From positions 25,547,501-25,611,500 of the forward strand of contig CM073887.1 of NCBI GenBank assembly GCA_037176705.1: a stretch of DNA of 64,000 nucleotides. The letters run 5' to 3'. The notes under the pieces were generated by a model, which did no database searches, was not told where the DNA came from, and worked only from the letters and a program-made list of their open reading frames with translations. Positions within the stretch are counted from its first letter, which is position 1, and each line of letters opens with the position of its first letter. Shown in pieces: positions 11,528 to 23,210 of this stretch. A program made the position numbers and the translations under genes. Source of the stretch: Molossus alvarezi (taxonomy: Eukaryota > Chordata > Mammalia > Chiroptera > Molossidae).

Positions 11528-14477
11528 TAGAAATCTTATTGAATTAATTTTTAAACATAATTTTTAGCTTACACTTAAGGTAAAATAGTAGGATAGTAGC
11601 TAGAATATATGCTAATTTGTATATGCCATGGACCAAATAATTTCCCCTAAGTATAGCTGTGCTTCCTGACTACCCGGTGGTAGCTCAATGTCCATTTGTT
11701 TATTGTCAGAAAATCCAAATCACAATTGTATGGTTGAACACTGTTAGTTTATCAAGCCAAAATGCTAACCATTCCTACATAATTTTATTTTTCCAGATAA
11801 TGAGAATGTAATAAGTGAGTACACATCAGACCTGGAAAATCGCCGATTATTTATAGATGAGTCCTTGAATAGCAATATCCCGACTAACCTTCGTGTGCTC
11901 CGTTCAATCCTGGAAAACTTGAGAAGCAAAATACAAAAGTTAGAATCGGATGTGTCCGCTCAGATGGAATACTGCCGCACCCCTTGTACTGTCAGTTGCA
12001 ATATTCCTGTGGTGTCTGGCAAAGGTAACTTGTTAATAAACATATTTCTGGGGCGTTTCAGAAGAACGCACATTCTCTAAAATAAGGAAACTGTAAAAAA
12101 TCCAAGTGGGGTTTCTTCCACAGATCCTAAGAACGTTACAGCACATCCCTAGGATGCTGTGTTCTGAGTAGCCAGATGGAGCTGCATGTTTTTGATGAGC
12201 AGGATGTGCAGGGACAGCACTAGCCCCACACTGTAATGTGCACCTTGCTTGAGTAGAAGGCAGAACAGCGAATCGATGCAGGAGTTTCTTCGTCCAGTGT
12301 GTTCTGCCAGTTTATATCTGGCAGACATCCCAGGACACAAAAGGTAGAGAAGGGCTTTCTCATCCCCGTAGTAGATGAAACTCAAAACTGAGTTGGATTT
12401 TCAGTTAAAGGGAGATTCAATTTCTATAATATATTCTCAAATGTCTAAAATAAAACATTCCTCAGGAACCGAGGTAATTATAAAATGAATGACTACAGAC
12501 CAAATAAATGTGTTGCAGTTCCCCGAATATGATTTGTTTTCTTTTGGCTGCAGAATGTGAAGACATTGTCAGGCACGGAGGTGAAACATCTGAGCTGTAT
12601 CTCATCCATCCTTCCAACACTGTCAAACCGTACAGAGTATACTGTGATATGAACACAGACGGTGGAGGTAAGTGTTTGATAGGTGTTGACCTATCATTCT
12701 GTAATTATTTTGATATCACAAAATACTAGCAAATAAAACCTAGCTTTAACATAGCTAATAAAAGGCCGTTTGATTTGGAATTCAATCGGATATTTTTGAA
12801 GTTATAAAATATCTATGATTCACAATTTGGAGTGAGATAAAGCACTTGTAGTTTCGAATATTTTAAGTGTTTTCTTCTCATATGTATTTCCTTGTTATAT
12901 CTGTTTTAGAGCACTAAGTATAGGTGGGGATAAACTAAATTAAATAGACAGAGTTCAGACATTTCCTTCAAAGTGACATTATTTGTTATCATTTAACATG
13001 TGCTGTTTTCCTTTCTTTGCCCCAAAGGATGGACAGTAATTCAGAATCGTCAAGATGGTAGTGTTGACTTTGGCAGGAAATGGAATCCATATAAACGAGG
13101 ATTTGGTAATATTGCAACCAGTGAAGATGGGAAGAAATACTGTGGCCTACCAGGTAAAAACTGAAAGTACAAAATAAAATCATTCTATTTAAAATGTGGG
13201 TTTTTTTTTTTCCATTAAAAAAAAAATTGTGTTGGGAATCTGTTTTCTAGACATTTTAGGAGATTAAGAAGAATGTTTGAAGAGTGTGTGAAAGACAAGG
13301 GAAGAAATGCAGTTTTTCGTTTCTAGAGGTTTTATTTTTGCTGAGATTTTATTTTTATGTTTCCTTTAGGTGAGTATTGGCTTGGAAATGATAAAATTAC
13401 CCAGCTTACTCAGATGGGACCCACAGAACTTCTGGTCGAAATGGAGGACTGGAAAGGAGATAAAGTAAATGCTCGCTATGGAGGATTCACTATACAGAGC
13501 GAGGCAAATAAGTACCAAATCTCAGTGAACAAGTATAAGGGAACAGCTGGCAACGCCCTCATGGAAGGAGCTTCTCAACTGGTGGGAGAAAACCGAACCA
13601 TGACCATTCACAACGGCATGTTCTTCAGCACGTATGACAGAGACAATGACGGCTGGTACGGATTGTGTTCTCTCCTTCTATAAAAGCCACCACTGATATT
13701 GTTACTTGGGATCATTAATGATAGCTAATGCTGTTATTAACTCTCATTTCGTGGGTAGTTTAGTGTGTGTGTCAGCCACTGAAGTAAGCTCTTTATGTAT
13801 CGTTCTGATACGGTTGCCATTATGATTCTCATTTGACAGATGAAGTTGAGAGAGATTAAGTAACTTATTCAAAGTCATACTGCTATAAAAGATAGAACTG
13901 GAATCAGTACACTCTTACCTCCTGAGTAGTGAGTGTTTTGATAAATTTCTATACCTCTATATTCGAATGTATCTATGAAAACTTCATTTTGTTTTTCAGA
14001 GTTCTCTAATACTAAGGGATCTGAAAGCTATCATTTCAGTATAAAGTAACAAATATAGATGAATTTGCCACATAGGCCCAGCTCTCTTCCTTTTTGCTGT
14101 AGGGCAGAGAAGGTCTTTACGTATTAGTGTGACTGTACTTATAGAACCAGAGGGAAGGGGTACACAGCATCCTCTGTGGGTACTTTGGATTGAATTAACT
14201 AGACAGCACTGCAGTTGTAATAATCCCAAACACATTTCTTTTCAGGTTAAATGAAGACCCCCAAAAACAGTGCTCTAAAGAGGATGGTGGTGGATGGTGG
14301 TATAATAGATGTCATGCAGCCAATCCAAATGGCAGATACTACTGGGGTGGCCATTACAGCTGGGACATGTCGAAGCATGGCACAGATGATGGAGTGGTCT
14401 GGATGAACTGGAAGGGGTCCTGGTATTCAATGAAGAGGATGTCTATGAAGATCAGGCCCTACTTCCCACAACAATAG
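7036..14477 (+). CDS. FGB: Fibrinogen beta chain, complete gene (nine coding exons)
   Basis: Joined coding exons: 7036-7110, 7344-7364, 9968-10159, 10650-10833, 11797-12024, 12554-12667, 13028-13153, 13370-13655 and 14246-14477. They total 1458 nt, giving 485 residues plus stop, with every intron bounded by GT/AG and every phase consistent. The protein is the secreted B-beta chain of plasma fibrinogen. Visible in order are a 16-residue signal peptide, fibrinopeptide B, the GHRP knob after VDVGAR, the coiled-coil region with CRTPCTVSC, and the C-terminal fibrinogen domain with the DRDNDGW calcium loop, the N-glycosylation sequon NRT (in GENRTMT) and the end FPQQ. Human FGB has 491 residues and eight exons. 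The differences here are a later start and an extra micro-exon. Identity is from recalled family sequence, not a search. FGA lies downstream in the convergent orientation. Confidence 0.97.
7344..7364 (+). CDS. FGB: FGB 21-nt micro-exon (middle of fibrinopeptide B)
   Basis: A 21-nt phase-0 exon coding EEDKALK, with a good acceptor (cattttcccag) and a consensus donor (gtaaga). Its inclusion gives fibrinopeptide B of 22 residues, close to the 21 residues known in cattle. Human fibrinopeptide B has 14 residues, as if this segment were skipped or lost. Skipping keeps the frame, so it could also be alternatively spliced. Confidence 0.82.
7365..9004 (+). other. FGB: First part of FGB intron 2 with no recognisable feature
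   Basis: AT-rich sequence with many stops in all frames. I see no exon-like open stretch, repeat family or RNA gene here. Confidence 0.6.
9005..9205 (+). mobile_element. MIR in FGB intron 2
   Basis: actattatccctcttttacag, gataaggaaatgggctcag and gtcttacagctaagaggtgc are diagnostic MIR segments. Confidence 0.8.
9522..9752 (+). mobile_element. Ves-type SINE in FGB intron 2
   Basis: Complete + copy with the gatgaggataaaa tail. Flanks aaaactatccgagtta and aaaactacctgagtta are the target duplication. Confidence 0.93.
9968..10159 (+). CDS. FGB: FGB exon 3 (thrombin site, GHRP knob, N-terminal region)
   Basis: Codes residues 33-96. VDVGAR ends fibrinopeptide B, and thrombin would cut after Arg38 to expose GHRPLDK (knob B). 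Then come a Pro-rich stretch (LRPAPPPIS) and [14 protein letters not shown], with a Cys of the central E nodule. Corresponds to human exon 2. The donor is CTG|gtaggt, phase 0. Confidence 0.96.
10650..10833 (+). CDS. FGB: FGB exon 4 (E nodule and start of coiled coil)
   Basis: Starts [14 protein letters not shown] and continues into the heptad-rich coiled coil, ending ..QKQAK plus one base of Asp. The CPTGC motif is the inter-chain disulfide ring of the E nodule. Corresponds to human exon 3; 184 nt. Confidence 0.96.
11496..11525. repeat. (CA)n microsatellite in FGB intron 4
   Basis: About 15 CA units. Confidence 0.95.
11797..12024 (+). CDS. FGB: FGB exon 5 (coiled coil to distal disulfide ring)
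   Basis: Completes Asp and codes [14 protein letters not shown] and so on to [17 protein letters not shown]. The double-Cys motif closes the distal disulfide ring of the coiled coil. Corresponds to human exon 4; 228 nt; ends phase 1. Confidence 0.96.
12554..12667 (+). CDS. FGB: FGB exon 6 (start of C-terminal fibrinogen domain)
   Basis: Codes (E)[17 protein letters not shown] and on to [10 protein letters not shown]. This is the first subdomain of the beta C-terminal globule. Acceptor ggctgcag, donor gtaagt; 114 nt. Confidence 0.95.
13028..13153 (+). CDS. FGB: FGB exon 7
   Basis: Codes (G)[18 protein letters not shown] and on to [20 protein letters not shown] is the signature of the fibrinogen-related domain. 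126 nt, ends phase 1 with donor gtaaaa. Confidence 0.95.
13370..13655 (+). CDS. FGB: FGB exon 8
   Basis: Codes (G)[12 protein letters not shown] and on to [11 protein letters not shown] plus two bases of Trp. It holds the NRT glycosylation sequon and the DRDND calcium-binding loop. The donor gtacgg is weaker than consensus; reading past it gives a stop within ten codons. 286 nt. Confidence 0.95.
13715..13925 (+). mobile_element. MIR in FGB intron 8
   Basis: ctctttatgtatcgttctg, tctcatttgacagatgaag and gtaacttattcaaagtcat follow the MIR core. Confidence 0.7.
14246..14477 (+). CDS. FGB: FGB exon 9 (C-terminus)
   Basis: Codes (W)[27 protein letters not shown] in part and ends [11 protein letters not shown] with TAG at 14475-14477. 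It includes the HGTDDGVVW segment of the b pocket that receives knob B. Corresponds to human exon 8. Confidence 0.96.
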
Positions 14478-14915
14478 TCCCCCAGACATAGATTTTTATT
14501 CTTCCATGTGTAACAACATTTTTGTATATTATGCCATTGGAATTTTCTTTCATACATTATATCCCCTCTAAAAGTGTCAAAAGGCTGTGAGTGTGACTTT
14601 TTGGGGAAAGGATTTAGGATTAATAACATTAAAATTAAGAAACAATTTTCTTTTGTACTCTTCATTTATATTACTTACCATAAAATAACTGAAGAACAAT
14701 TGTGGACAGTCAGCATTCAGAATTTCAATTACAGTTGATTGAGAAATTTTCAAGTTAGGAAGAGAAATTTTCTATCTTTGTTGTAGAAAACTATGAGGCA
14801 ACCTAAAAGCTTATGTTGAAAAGTCCACTTTGAAAACTTTATTTATTTATGCAAGGTCTGTCACAGAAAACGTCCAAAAGATTTATCAATAAAACTAATC
14901 TCTATTGCAATCATG
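14478..14915 (+). other. FGB: FGB 3' UTR (end approximate)
   Basis: AT-rich sequence from the stop codon to just past AATAAA at 14888-14893. The cleavage position is inferred from the signal and the GT-rich stretch that follows. Confidence 0.7.
14888..14893 (+). terminator. FGB: FGB polyadenylation signal AATAAA
   Basis: Canonical AATAAA about 410 nt after the stop, followed within 30-40 nt by a T/G-rich stretch (gtttttgtattttg). Confidence 0.75.
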
Positions 14916-16960
14916 TTTTTGTATTTTGTAATCCACGTGGTCAATGAGTTAAGACTGAACTTTTAAGAAAAGAGAAGAATTCACAAATTCAAGTAGCTCA
15001 TACATTGGCACTGAACATATGAAGATTCAAAAATCTCACTTTGCACCATGGGAAACCACTACTCTGTCAGCTAACCAGACTTTGGGGTCAGAGTTCCCAA
15101 GAGGGCATTTAGGATCAAGTCTTCACCATTTGTTTTTTGTTTTGTTTTTTTGGGGGGAGGGTATAGTGTGGTAGAAAGCAGTAGTTAATTGTTGGCCCTG
15201 GAAATTAGGCCTATTGGTCTCATTTGGGCTTTTGTTTTTCACATAGTTACACCAGAACTAAAGCAGAAGTGGACTTTTTGTTTTTTCTATTTCTCCCCCA
15301 AAAATGAATGTACTAACTCAACTTTAAAAAAATATATTTTTTAACCTTGTATTCTCTAATCACTTCACTCCAACTGGCGTGGCAACCCTATGACCCTAGG
15401 TCCTCCTTTCCTTAACTTAGCATCACTATCATTGATTTCCACGGAATTGATGGTCCTGAATTTCATCTTATCAACCTTTACATCAAAGCAAAGGTTGTTA
15501 ATTTCTATCATGGAAATGCCACTCTCTTCATTCCTCATCAAATTCAACTTCAGCTTTTACCTGGTTTCCTGCCATAGTTTTGCTCTACCCTTAATAGATA
15601 TAGGGTATAGATATAGATACCCTATATCTATTACTCTATTATCGAATCTATTGTTCTAATAATAGAAGATTCTGACCAAGTTCCTTTTCTGCTTAATGTT
15701 ATTTTCTTGTTATCTAAATTTTAAGTCCAAATTCCATAGCTAGGAGTGAAAAAGGACCCAGCACTGTTCTCTGACCCACCCCTACTACCTTCACTATACA
15801 TTTATGTTCTTGTCACAGTAAATTTTTCACCATTCCGGTTAAGGTCAGGCCCTTTTATATTATGCCCTTATTGTTAATGGTGTATTTCCTCAAAATCTAC
15901 CTGCCAAATTGTTCTTTGTTTTCAAACCTCATTTTAACTGCAATTTGTCTTTTGTACATACCTTCCTCTTTTACTGGTAATGAGTTCTTACTCATCTGTG
16001 ATTCCAGAATCATCAAACCATCAGAAAGGCTGATATTCAACATTCATAACTATTGGATGATTAAATCCAATGATTATCAAGATCCTGGGTATCCCTTCTT
16101 TAAATATACAGAACGTATTTCCAATAAAGGTACAGACAGAAATTCAATATGCAAAATACTGGAAAGTAGAACTTTTGCAGAAGGGTTGACTATAACAAAA
16201 GCCCACTGAATTGTGGGCAGATGACAGGAGCCCAATACAAAGGCAGTGTCCCTCAGACCTTTGTTAAACCCCCGTACACACTCACAGAGGATCTGAAGAA
16301 TTCCCAGAGCTTAAAATAAAGCACAAATTAAAAATCCTTATAGTAGGTAATCTGATGGTCAGTTCTTAATGAATTAATGAACAAGTAGCAGAAACACAGA
16401 GATCACTCTTGGATGGTCTCTAGAAAGAAGCCTTCTTAAGATATCATTTGGAAATATTACATATCTTATAATTGCCCCCTCACACATCATAATTTTGAAT
16501 GTAATAAAAAGGGAGTGCCTCCTAGTTAGAACATGTAAAACAATGTCTAAAAATATGAACTCATGACTTTTATGAAGATAACAAAAAGATGAATTGAAAA
16601 TTACTAAACACACTTTATGACATGAGAAGTACAATATATTTTATTATACAATTAAGACTGAAAGTATGTAACAAACTATAAAGGATATCTGCATTTAGGT
16701 TTAAACTTTCAGTTCATCTGCATTCACAAACCAAGGAAAATAGCTGACCAATGTAGCCAAGGGATTTTCCCACATGGGGCAAAAATGGGATGATGTGCTA
16801 TGACCCCACCAGCTGCAGTCAACTGGCATTTCTGTTTAAGCATTAACACCAAATATCATGTACACTGATCATCACAACCTGCAGTTTATTGAAAATACAA
16901 TTTTTCTTGAGTCAACCAGGTAGAGATTCTCTACATGGGCAAAGCATAAAAGTCTGTATT
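14916..16960. other. FGB downstream intergenic DNA
   Basis: No gene seen. The main structure is a perfect 16-bp inverted repeat at 15592-15633. The rest is AT-rich and not assignable. Confidence 0.6.
15592..15633. repeat. Perfect short inverted repeat
   Basis: Arms taatagatatagggta (15592-15607) and its exact complement (15618-15633) are separated by 10 bases. Confidence 0.9.
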
Positions 16961-16962
16961 CT

Positions 16963-17152
16963 TTTTAAAATTTATCTTTATTGTTGAATGTATTACAGAT
17001 GTCCCCCTTCTATTTCCCCCATTGACACCCTCCACCCTACTTCTCCTCCCCCAAGGCCTTCACCAAACTACTGTCCTTGTCCATGGGTCATGAATACTTG
17101 CATATAAGTCCTTTGGTTAATCACTTCCAAGTCCTTGCCTTCCCTCTGAGAT
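16963..17152 (-). mobile_element. 5'-truncated L1/half-L1 3' end
   Basis: Complement has the G-rich 3' UTR and the cttatatgcaagtattcatg-like segment shared with the two half-L1 elements of this window. Flanks tctgtattctttt and tctgtatttttttt resemble a target duplication. Confidence 0.75.
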
Positions 17153-17271
17153 TCTGTATTTTTTTTTAATAAATGTCCCCAAGACATTCTAATCACTGGA
17201 TACATTTTGGAACAACTGATCCAGGTTACATTCGCATTTACCTGAGACTCCCATCTCTCTTATATAGCACT

Positions 17272-19388
17272 TTTTTTTTTTAATCTTTATTGTTAAATGT
17301 ATTACAGATATTCCTCATTTTTCCCCCATTGACCCCCTCCTCCCCACTCCCGCCCCCCTCCTGTCTTTTCCCACACTGTTATCTATGTCCATTGGTAATG
17401 CATATAAGTTCTTTGGTTTATTTCTTCCCACCCCCAAACCCCCTTGTCTTTGAGGTTTGTCAGTCTAGTAACCAATTTATTCTTATTAATCCCTTCACCT
17501 TTTTCACCCATTCGCCCAACCCTTCTCCCATCTGGCAACCAACAAAATGTTCTCTGTATCTATAATTTTTCTGTTCTGCCTGTTCATTTTATTCGTAGAT
17601 TCCATTATCGATAGATATGTATTCATTGCCATTTTGTTTGTTCATATATTTTATCTTTTTCTTCAAAAAGACCCTTCAACATTTCATATAATACTGGTTT
17701 GGTGGTGATGAACTCCTTTAACTTTTTCTTGTCTGGGAAAGTTTTTATATGGCCATCAATTCTAAATGACAGCTTTGCAGGATAGAGTAATCTTGGTTGC
17801 AGGTTCTTGCTTTTCATCACTCTGAATATTTCTTGCCACTTCCTTCTGGCCTGCAAAGTTTCTTTTGAGAAATCAGCTGACAGTCTTATGGGAAGTCCCT
17901 TGTAGGTAACTATCTGCTTTTCTCTTGCTGCTTTTAGATTCTCTCTTTGTCTTGAACCTTTTGCATTTTGATGATAATGTGTCTTGGTGTGGGCCTCTTA
18001 GGGTTCATCTTGTTTGGGACTCTGTGCGCTTCCTGGACTTGTATGTCTGTTTCCTTCAGCAAGTTAGGGAAGTTTTCTGCTATTATTGTTTCAAATAGGT
18101 TTTTGATTTCTTGTTCTCTCTTCTCTTTCTGGCACCCTCAAGATGTGAATGTTGGTATGCCTGAAGTTGTCCCAGAGGCTCCTTACACCATCCTCATATT
18201 TTTGGATTCTTTTTTGTTCTGATTGGGTGTTTTTTGCTTCCTTATATTCCCAATCAATGGTTTGCTTTTTGGCTTTACCTACTCTACTATTAAATCTGTG
18301 TCAATTATTCTTTATTTCAGTTAGTGCCTCCTTCATTTCTGACTGGTCTTTTTTATGCTCTTGAGGCCCTCATTAAGTTCTCTGAGGTTCTCACTAAGTT
18401 CATTGAGCATCCTTATAAGCAGTATTTTGAACTCAGCATCTGTTAGGTTGCTTATCTCCATTTTGCTTAGTTCTTTTCCTAGAGATTTTTTTCTGTTCTT
18501 TCATTTGGGACCTGTCTCTTTGTCTCCTCATTTTGGCTGCCTCCCTGTGTTTGTTTCTATATATTACTTAATAAGAGGTATGGGGCTAGCTGAGACCAAA
18601 TGCTGCTTGTTTGAAAGAATTTAGGAAAACCTGAAGCAGGATCCAAGACAGGCCCATCCTATGGTTAAGCAACTGGCAACAGCTTGGGTGGGCCTGAAAG
18701 TTGGGTGGGGTGGGGCATCAGGAAATCACTAGGGCCGAACAACCAGTATGAGCCAGGTTGCTGGAGTCCCAGATATGGTGGCTGTCTGCCGCCCCAGGGA
18801 AGGGCTCACCAAAGGAACGAAGGCCTCTGACAGCACATCTGTCCCAGAGAAAGCCCCCTCTCCAGCCCTAGCTCCAATGCCAAACAGCTCAGTTCTTCCC
18901 TGTATGTCTCTGGTGCCCCTCGAGCTGCCTCCCCTCCAAGCTTAGAGGGAGAGAGTCCGATAAGTCCGTGCGCGGGCCCTTTAAGGAGCTGCCTGGGGCT
19001 CCAGCCGCCTCAGCCTCCCTGAGCCTCAGTTCCCGCTGGTTTTTCCAGCCAGAAGTTATGGGGATTCTCTTCCTGGCACTGGAACCCTGAGTGGGTCACC
19101 TGATGTGGGACGGGGACCCCTCAGTCCTCAGGGAGGACCTTCCCAGCCGAGGTGTCCTCCTGATTTTTATCCGCCACACGTGGGTGTGGGACCAGCCCCT
19201 CCACCTCCGCCCCTCCTACCAGTCTCCGTGTGGCTGCTTCTTTAATTCCGTAGTTGTAGGACTTTCATTCAGCTTGATTTCAGGCGGTTTTGAATGATGG
19301 TTGTTCTGTCGTTTAGCTGTAACTTTGATGTGGTTGTGGGAGGACACGATACCGCGTTTACCTACCCGCCATCTTGACCGGAAGTCTT
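17272..19388 (-). mobile_element. Half-L1-like element B (ORF1 only)
   Basis: Read on the minus strand it starts near 19388 with ggtcaagatggcggg, has a GC-rich 5' UTR of about 0.85 kb, a decayed ORF1 (about 18515-17620), a short G-rich 3' UTR and a poly(A) run at 17282-17272. The ORF1 piece at 17856-17623 still reads QARRKWQEIFRVMKSKNLQ and KPVLYEMLKGLF. No ORF2 (endonuclease or RT) lies between. Compared with element A it lacks about 1 kb inside the 5' UTR. A 7-bp tagcact at each end may be the target duplication. Confidence 0.8.
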
Positions 19389-19829
19389 ACCTAGCACTGT
19401 TTTCACTCAAATTGTGACCACGATGCAATATTTAGAGCAAATGATCATCTCTGAAATTACTGTGACTTTATTGGTGACTACTGCCTGCATTTGGCTTGAG
19501 TTTAACAACATGTTCTCTGAATGCTGGAACTATCATTTTTACTCCGATGCCCCTCAGCCTCAGATGATGCTCTAGGTCGGACTGTTATATTTTTAAAGTA
19601 TATATGCTACTTGCCATTTGTACATAGAGCTGAAAGTAATTTCTGAATTCCATCCCTCCCCTCACTGAGGCAAGTGATTTGATGGTCTCTCTTGAGCTTC
19701 TACTATAGCTCAACTCAGCACCAAGTCACAATGTGTTAATTATAATTATGGCTAACCTCATCAAATGGAATGATTTCTGCTTATTTAAACAACATTAAAT
19801 GTGGTTTTAGATCATGAAAATAGTACATA

Positions 19830-20190
19830 TTATTTGCAGACATTTTTGGAAATATAGAAAAAAATAGAATCACTTATAATTTCAACACTAACAGAGAAGC
19901 AGCTAATATTTTGGTTCATGTTTTTCTTGTTTTCCTGTACATATTTTAGTACCTGAATTTATTTCACTGTGTCATAGAAAATTTTTCATCTTATTTAATA
20001 TTTCCTATATTATTTTCTATAACATGCTTTTTAATGGCCATGTAATATTCCATCATGTGAATGTACTCTAATATTTAAAGCAACTCTTTACCATTTGACA
20101 TTTAGATATTTTCACCTTTTTCTAATAAAGATAATACTTAAATTAACATCTTTCTACTCTAACATTTTTGTGTGTATATATACCATATAA
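19830..20190 (-). mobile_element. Possible old L1-type fragment
   Basis: ggccatgtaatattccatca and ttaaagcaactctttaccat resemble old L1-family sequence read on the minus strand. Family uncertain. Confidence 0.35.
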
Positions 20191-20466
20191 TCTATTTCCT
20201 TCTAGAATTTCTAGAAGAAGAATTTCTGAAGAAAATAAGTAGTTTTGGCATTCTATAATCGCCAATGCAGAAAAATTGTTTCAATTTACCTTTGGCACAC
20301 AGAATCACAAGTGTTTGTTTTTCTTTTTTTTTCTCCCTCACTAATGCTGAATGTTATGATTAAAATGTTGACAATTGCTTTAATTTTTGTATCTTTTTGT
20401 GAGGGAAAAAAAAAAGCAAGTAAGAGATTTAAAAATGTTTAATGACCATTTGTCTATCTTCTTTTG

Positions 20467-20690
20467 TGTTTTGTTTTTTATCCTCACCCAAGGACATTTT
20501 TGTACTTATCCTCATACAGAGTGGGAGGGAGAGAGGGGGAAGAGAGAGAGAAAAGTCGATGTGAGAGAGACACCTCAACTGGGGCTAGGGACACACTGCA
20601 ACCAAAGTATGTGCCCTTAGAGGAAACCAAACCCGGGACTCTCTGGTCCATGGACAGACGGTCTAACCACTGAACAAAATCAGCCAGGGC
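20467..20690 (-). mobile_element. Ves-type SINE
   Basis: Full minus copy; 16-bp duplication tgtctatcttcttttg at 20451-20466 and 20691-20706. Confidence 0.95.
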
Positions 20691-21571
20691 TGTCTATCTT
20701 CTTTTGATAATTATCTTTTATGTCTTTTCCTCAACTTTCTATGAGCATAATCATCTTTAATATGAATTCTTAATCATTCTTTTTGTATGTAGGATAGCAG
20801 TCAGGCATGTGATATTGCCCTCTGTTTATTCGAGCATTTTATTTCTTAAGTAATTTGACTGGGAGAGTCATATGCTTATGCAATAAGTCTTAACTGGCAC
20901 CAGTATTAACCACTGAACCCTTTCTCTTCTTTTGCCAACCAATATGTGACCATTAGGCTATATTTTGTCTTGCATATTGACTGAATTATAGTTATCCAAT
21001 AACTTTTTATTTTAAGAAGTTTTAGTCTTGCAGAGAAATGACAAGAATGGTTTAATGAATACCTTGATGTCCTTCACTTAGATTCACCAATTATTTGCTA
21101 TATTTGCTTTATCTCTCAAAAGGATATACTTTCAATGCAGTTTTGCAACAGCTTGTGTAGGCATGCAACCTTGAAGTCACTGACCTATTGTGGATAGAGT
21201 CAAAGGTGGATTTTGCAAATATTTTCTAGAGTGCTCTGTTGCAATCAACACATGGCCACCTTCATCCATGAGCTGATGAACAGAGAGAGCATTGTTTAAC
21301 AGCTGGCCACTGTTTAATCAACTCATACCTTACATTTTCTTGCCTCTGTGGTTTTGAAGTGTTGCTTTTACAGTGTGGAAATGGAAGACATAATATCTAA
21401 CTCTTGTATAAAAATTAATTTGAATCTCTTCCCCAGGTGTGAATTCCTTACCATACTACTCCCTCCCATGATGTTTTAGGCCCTCACCCTCCCTCTTCCT
21501 ATTAAGTAAATATATTTCTCCATAAATGAGATTTATAAAGTACTTGGTATTCAATTAAAAATAGGATATAT

Positions 21572-21820
21572 GCCTTGGCTGGTTTGGCTCAGCGGTTAGA
21601 GCGTCGGCCTGTGGTCCAGAGAGACCCGGGTTCGGTTCCCACTAAGGGCACCTACCTTGGTTGCAGTTTGTCCCCGGCCCTGGTTGGTCATGTGGGTGTC
21701 AGCCACTCGATGTGTCCCTTTCACGTCGATGTTTCTCTCTCTCTCTCTCTTCCTCTCTCTTCTTCTCACTCTATCTGAACAAAAAAATGGAAAAAAATGT
21801 CCTCGGGTGAGGATAAAAAA
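21572..21820 (+). mobile_element. Ves-type SINE
   Basis: Full + copy with intact A and B boxes and gtgaggataaaa tail. Flanks aaataggatata and aaatatgatata are the likely duplication. Confidence 0.94.
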
Positions 21821-22759
21821 AAATATGATATAGGTTAACCAATAAATACATGAATGAATAAATAATATTTCCAAAATGGTTTCTGTATAAATTTTATTAC
21901 CTACAAGCAACTTATATAACATTCATGGCTACCAAAATCTAAATGTTGCTTCTTCTCAAGCTGTTTCAGCAAATCATAAATGTTATATTACTTCATTCAA
22001 GTATAAGTAATATTTAGTGTATTATTGTGCTACCTGCATGTGCTCATATTAATAAGGTGCCTTTTTCTTTCAGGCTTTCCTAGACATGATTACAGATGAG
22101 TGAACTTAGCTGGATGAGTCTTGTTCTGATTCACCAGCTGGAAATGTGTTTTGTTGCTTACAAGAGGAACCCATGACAGAATCTAATTACATCAGTAATG
22201 CCACTGGGAAAATGATTAAAATTAAATGGTATATAGTACAATATTCTTGTGTTTAAGTAAATGTAAAATATAAGTGGGTTTTAAAAATTGTATTGATTAT
22301 TTATAAAAAATCTGAAATAAGTGAGAAAAAAGTTTGGAAATGAAGCATCAATATGCAAATAATTAATTGAAGGAAAGGAAAAATACAAATAAAATAAAAA
22401 GTAAATTTAAAATAAAATTGTGTTTAAAAATTTGTCTATTGTTATAGGAAAGTCTTCTAAACAAAATGATCAAGTAATGGCAAAAATAAAATGACATAAA
22501 GATATCTAGATAAATGTAAAGAAAAAGAAATCGGGAGTAATGACAATATTAATATTTTACAAGGTGGAATTCAATTCTAAAGAATGAAACATGTAAAAGA
22601 GGAACATTATGTAATAGTATAAATTTTAATTAATGGAGAAGGTATAACAGTCAAACTTTCACTTACTAGATAATAAAAGAGTCAATCACACAAAACACAA
22701 TTCCTAGAATACAAAGAGATCACACACATACACAAAACCAGAGTGAGATCTTATTATAT

Positions 22760-22860
22760 ACTCACAGATAGATACACATATACAAACATGTATGTGTATA
22801 TAAATATATACAAACATGTATGTGTATATAAATATAGGTATATGCATATATGTACATATT
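22760..22860. repeat. Short AT-rich tandem repeat
   Basis: acaaacatgtatgtgtatat occurs twice in tandem with a unit near 26-28 bp, followed by related TATA/CATA sequence. Confidence 0.75.
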
Positions 22861-23210
22861 TCAAAATATGATAGATCAATTATATAAAATAGGAAAATAA
22901 AGAGAATATTTAAATAGTACCATCAACAAGCTTGATAATATAAAATCTTGTAACCTATAAATGCAAAAACTATGCATTCTTTTTTTGCTTGTGGAACATT
23001 TATAAAAATTAATCATGTATGTGTCCACATAGACAACCTTAAAATTCTAAAACAATTAAATAATTGGTTAAACTGAATTGTTTAGAAAATACTCGGAAAT
23101 TAATAATTAAAATATGACTCACCAATTCCACATGAGGTCAGGGTTACTAAAAAAAGAAAAAAGAAAAAAGATGACTTGGCCTAACCCCCTAAAAAAAATA
23201 ACTAATTGGA

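Noticed and set aside
21590..21640. tRNA-like A and B boxes
   Set aside because: Part of a SINE head and not a tRNA gene; no cloverleaf with paired acceptor stem. The same holds for all other SINE copies.
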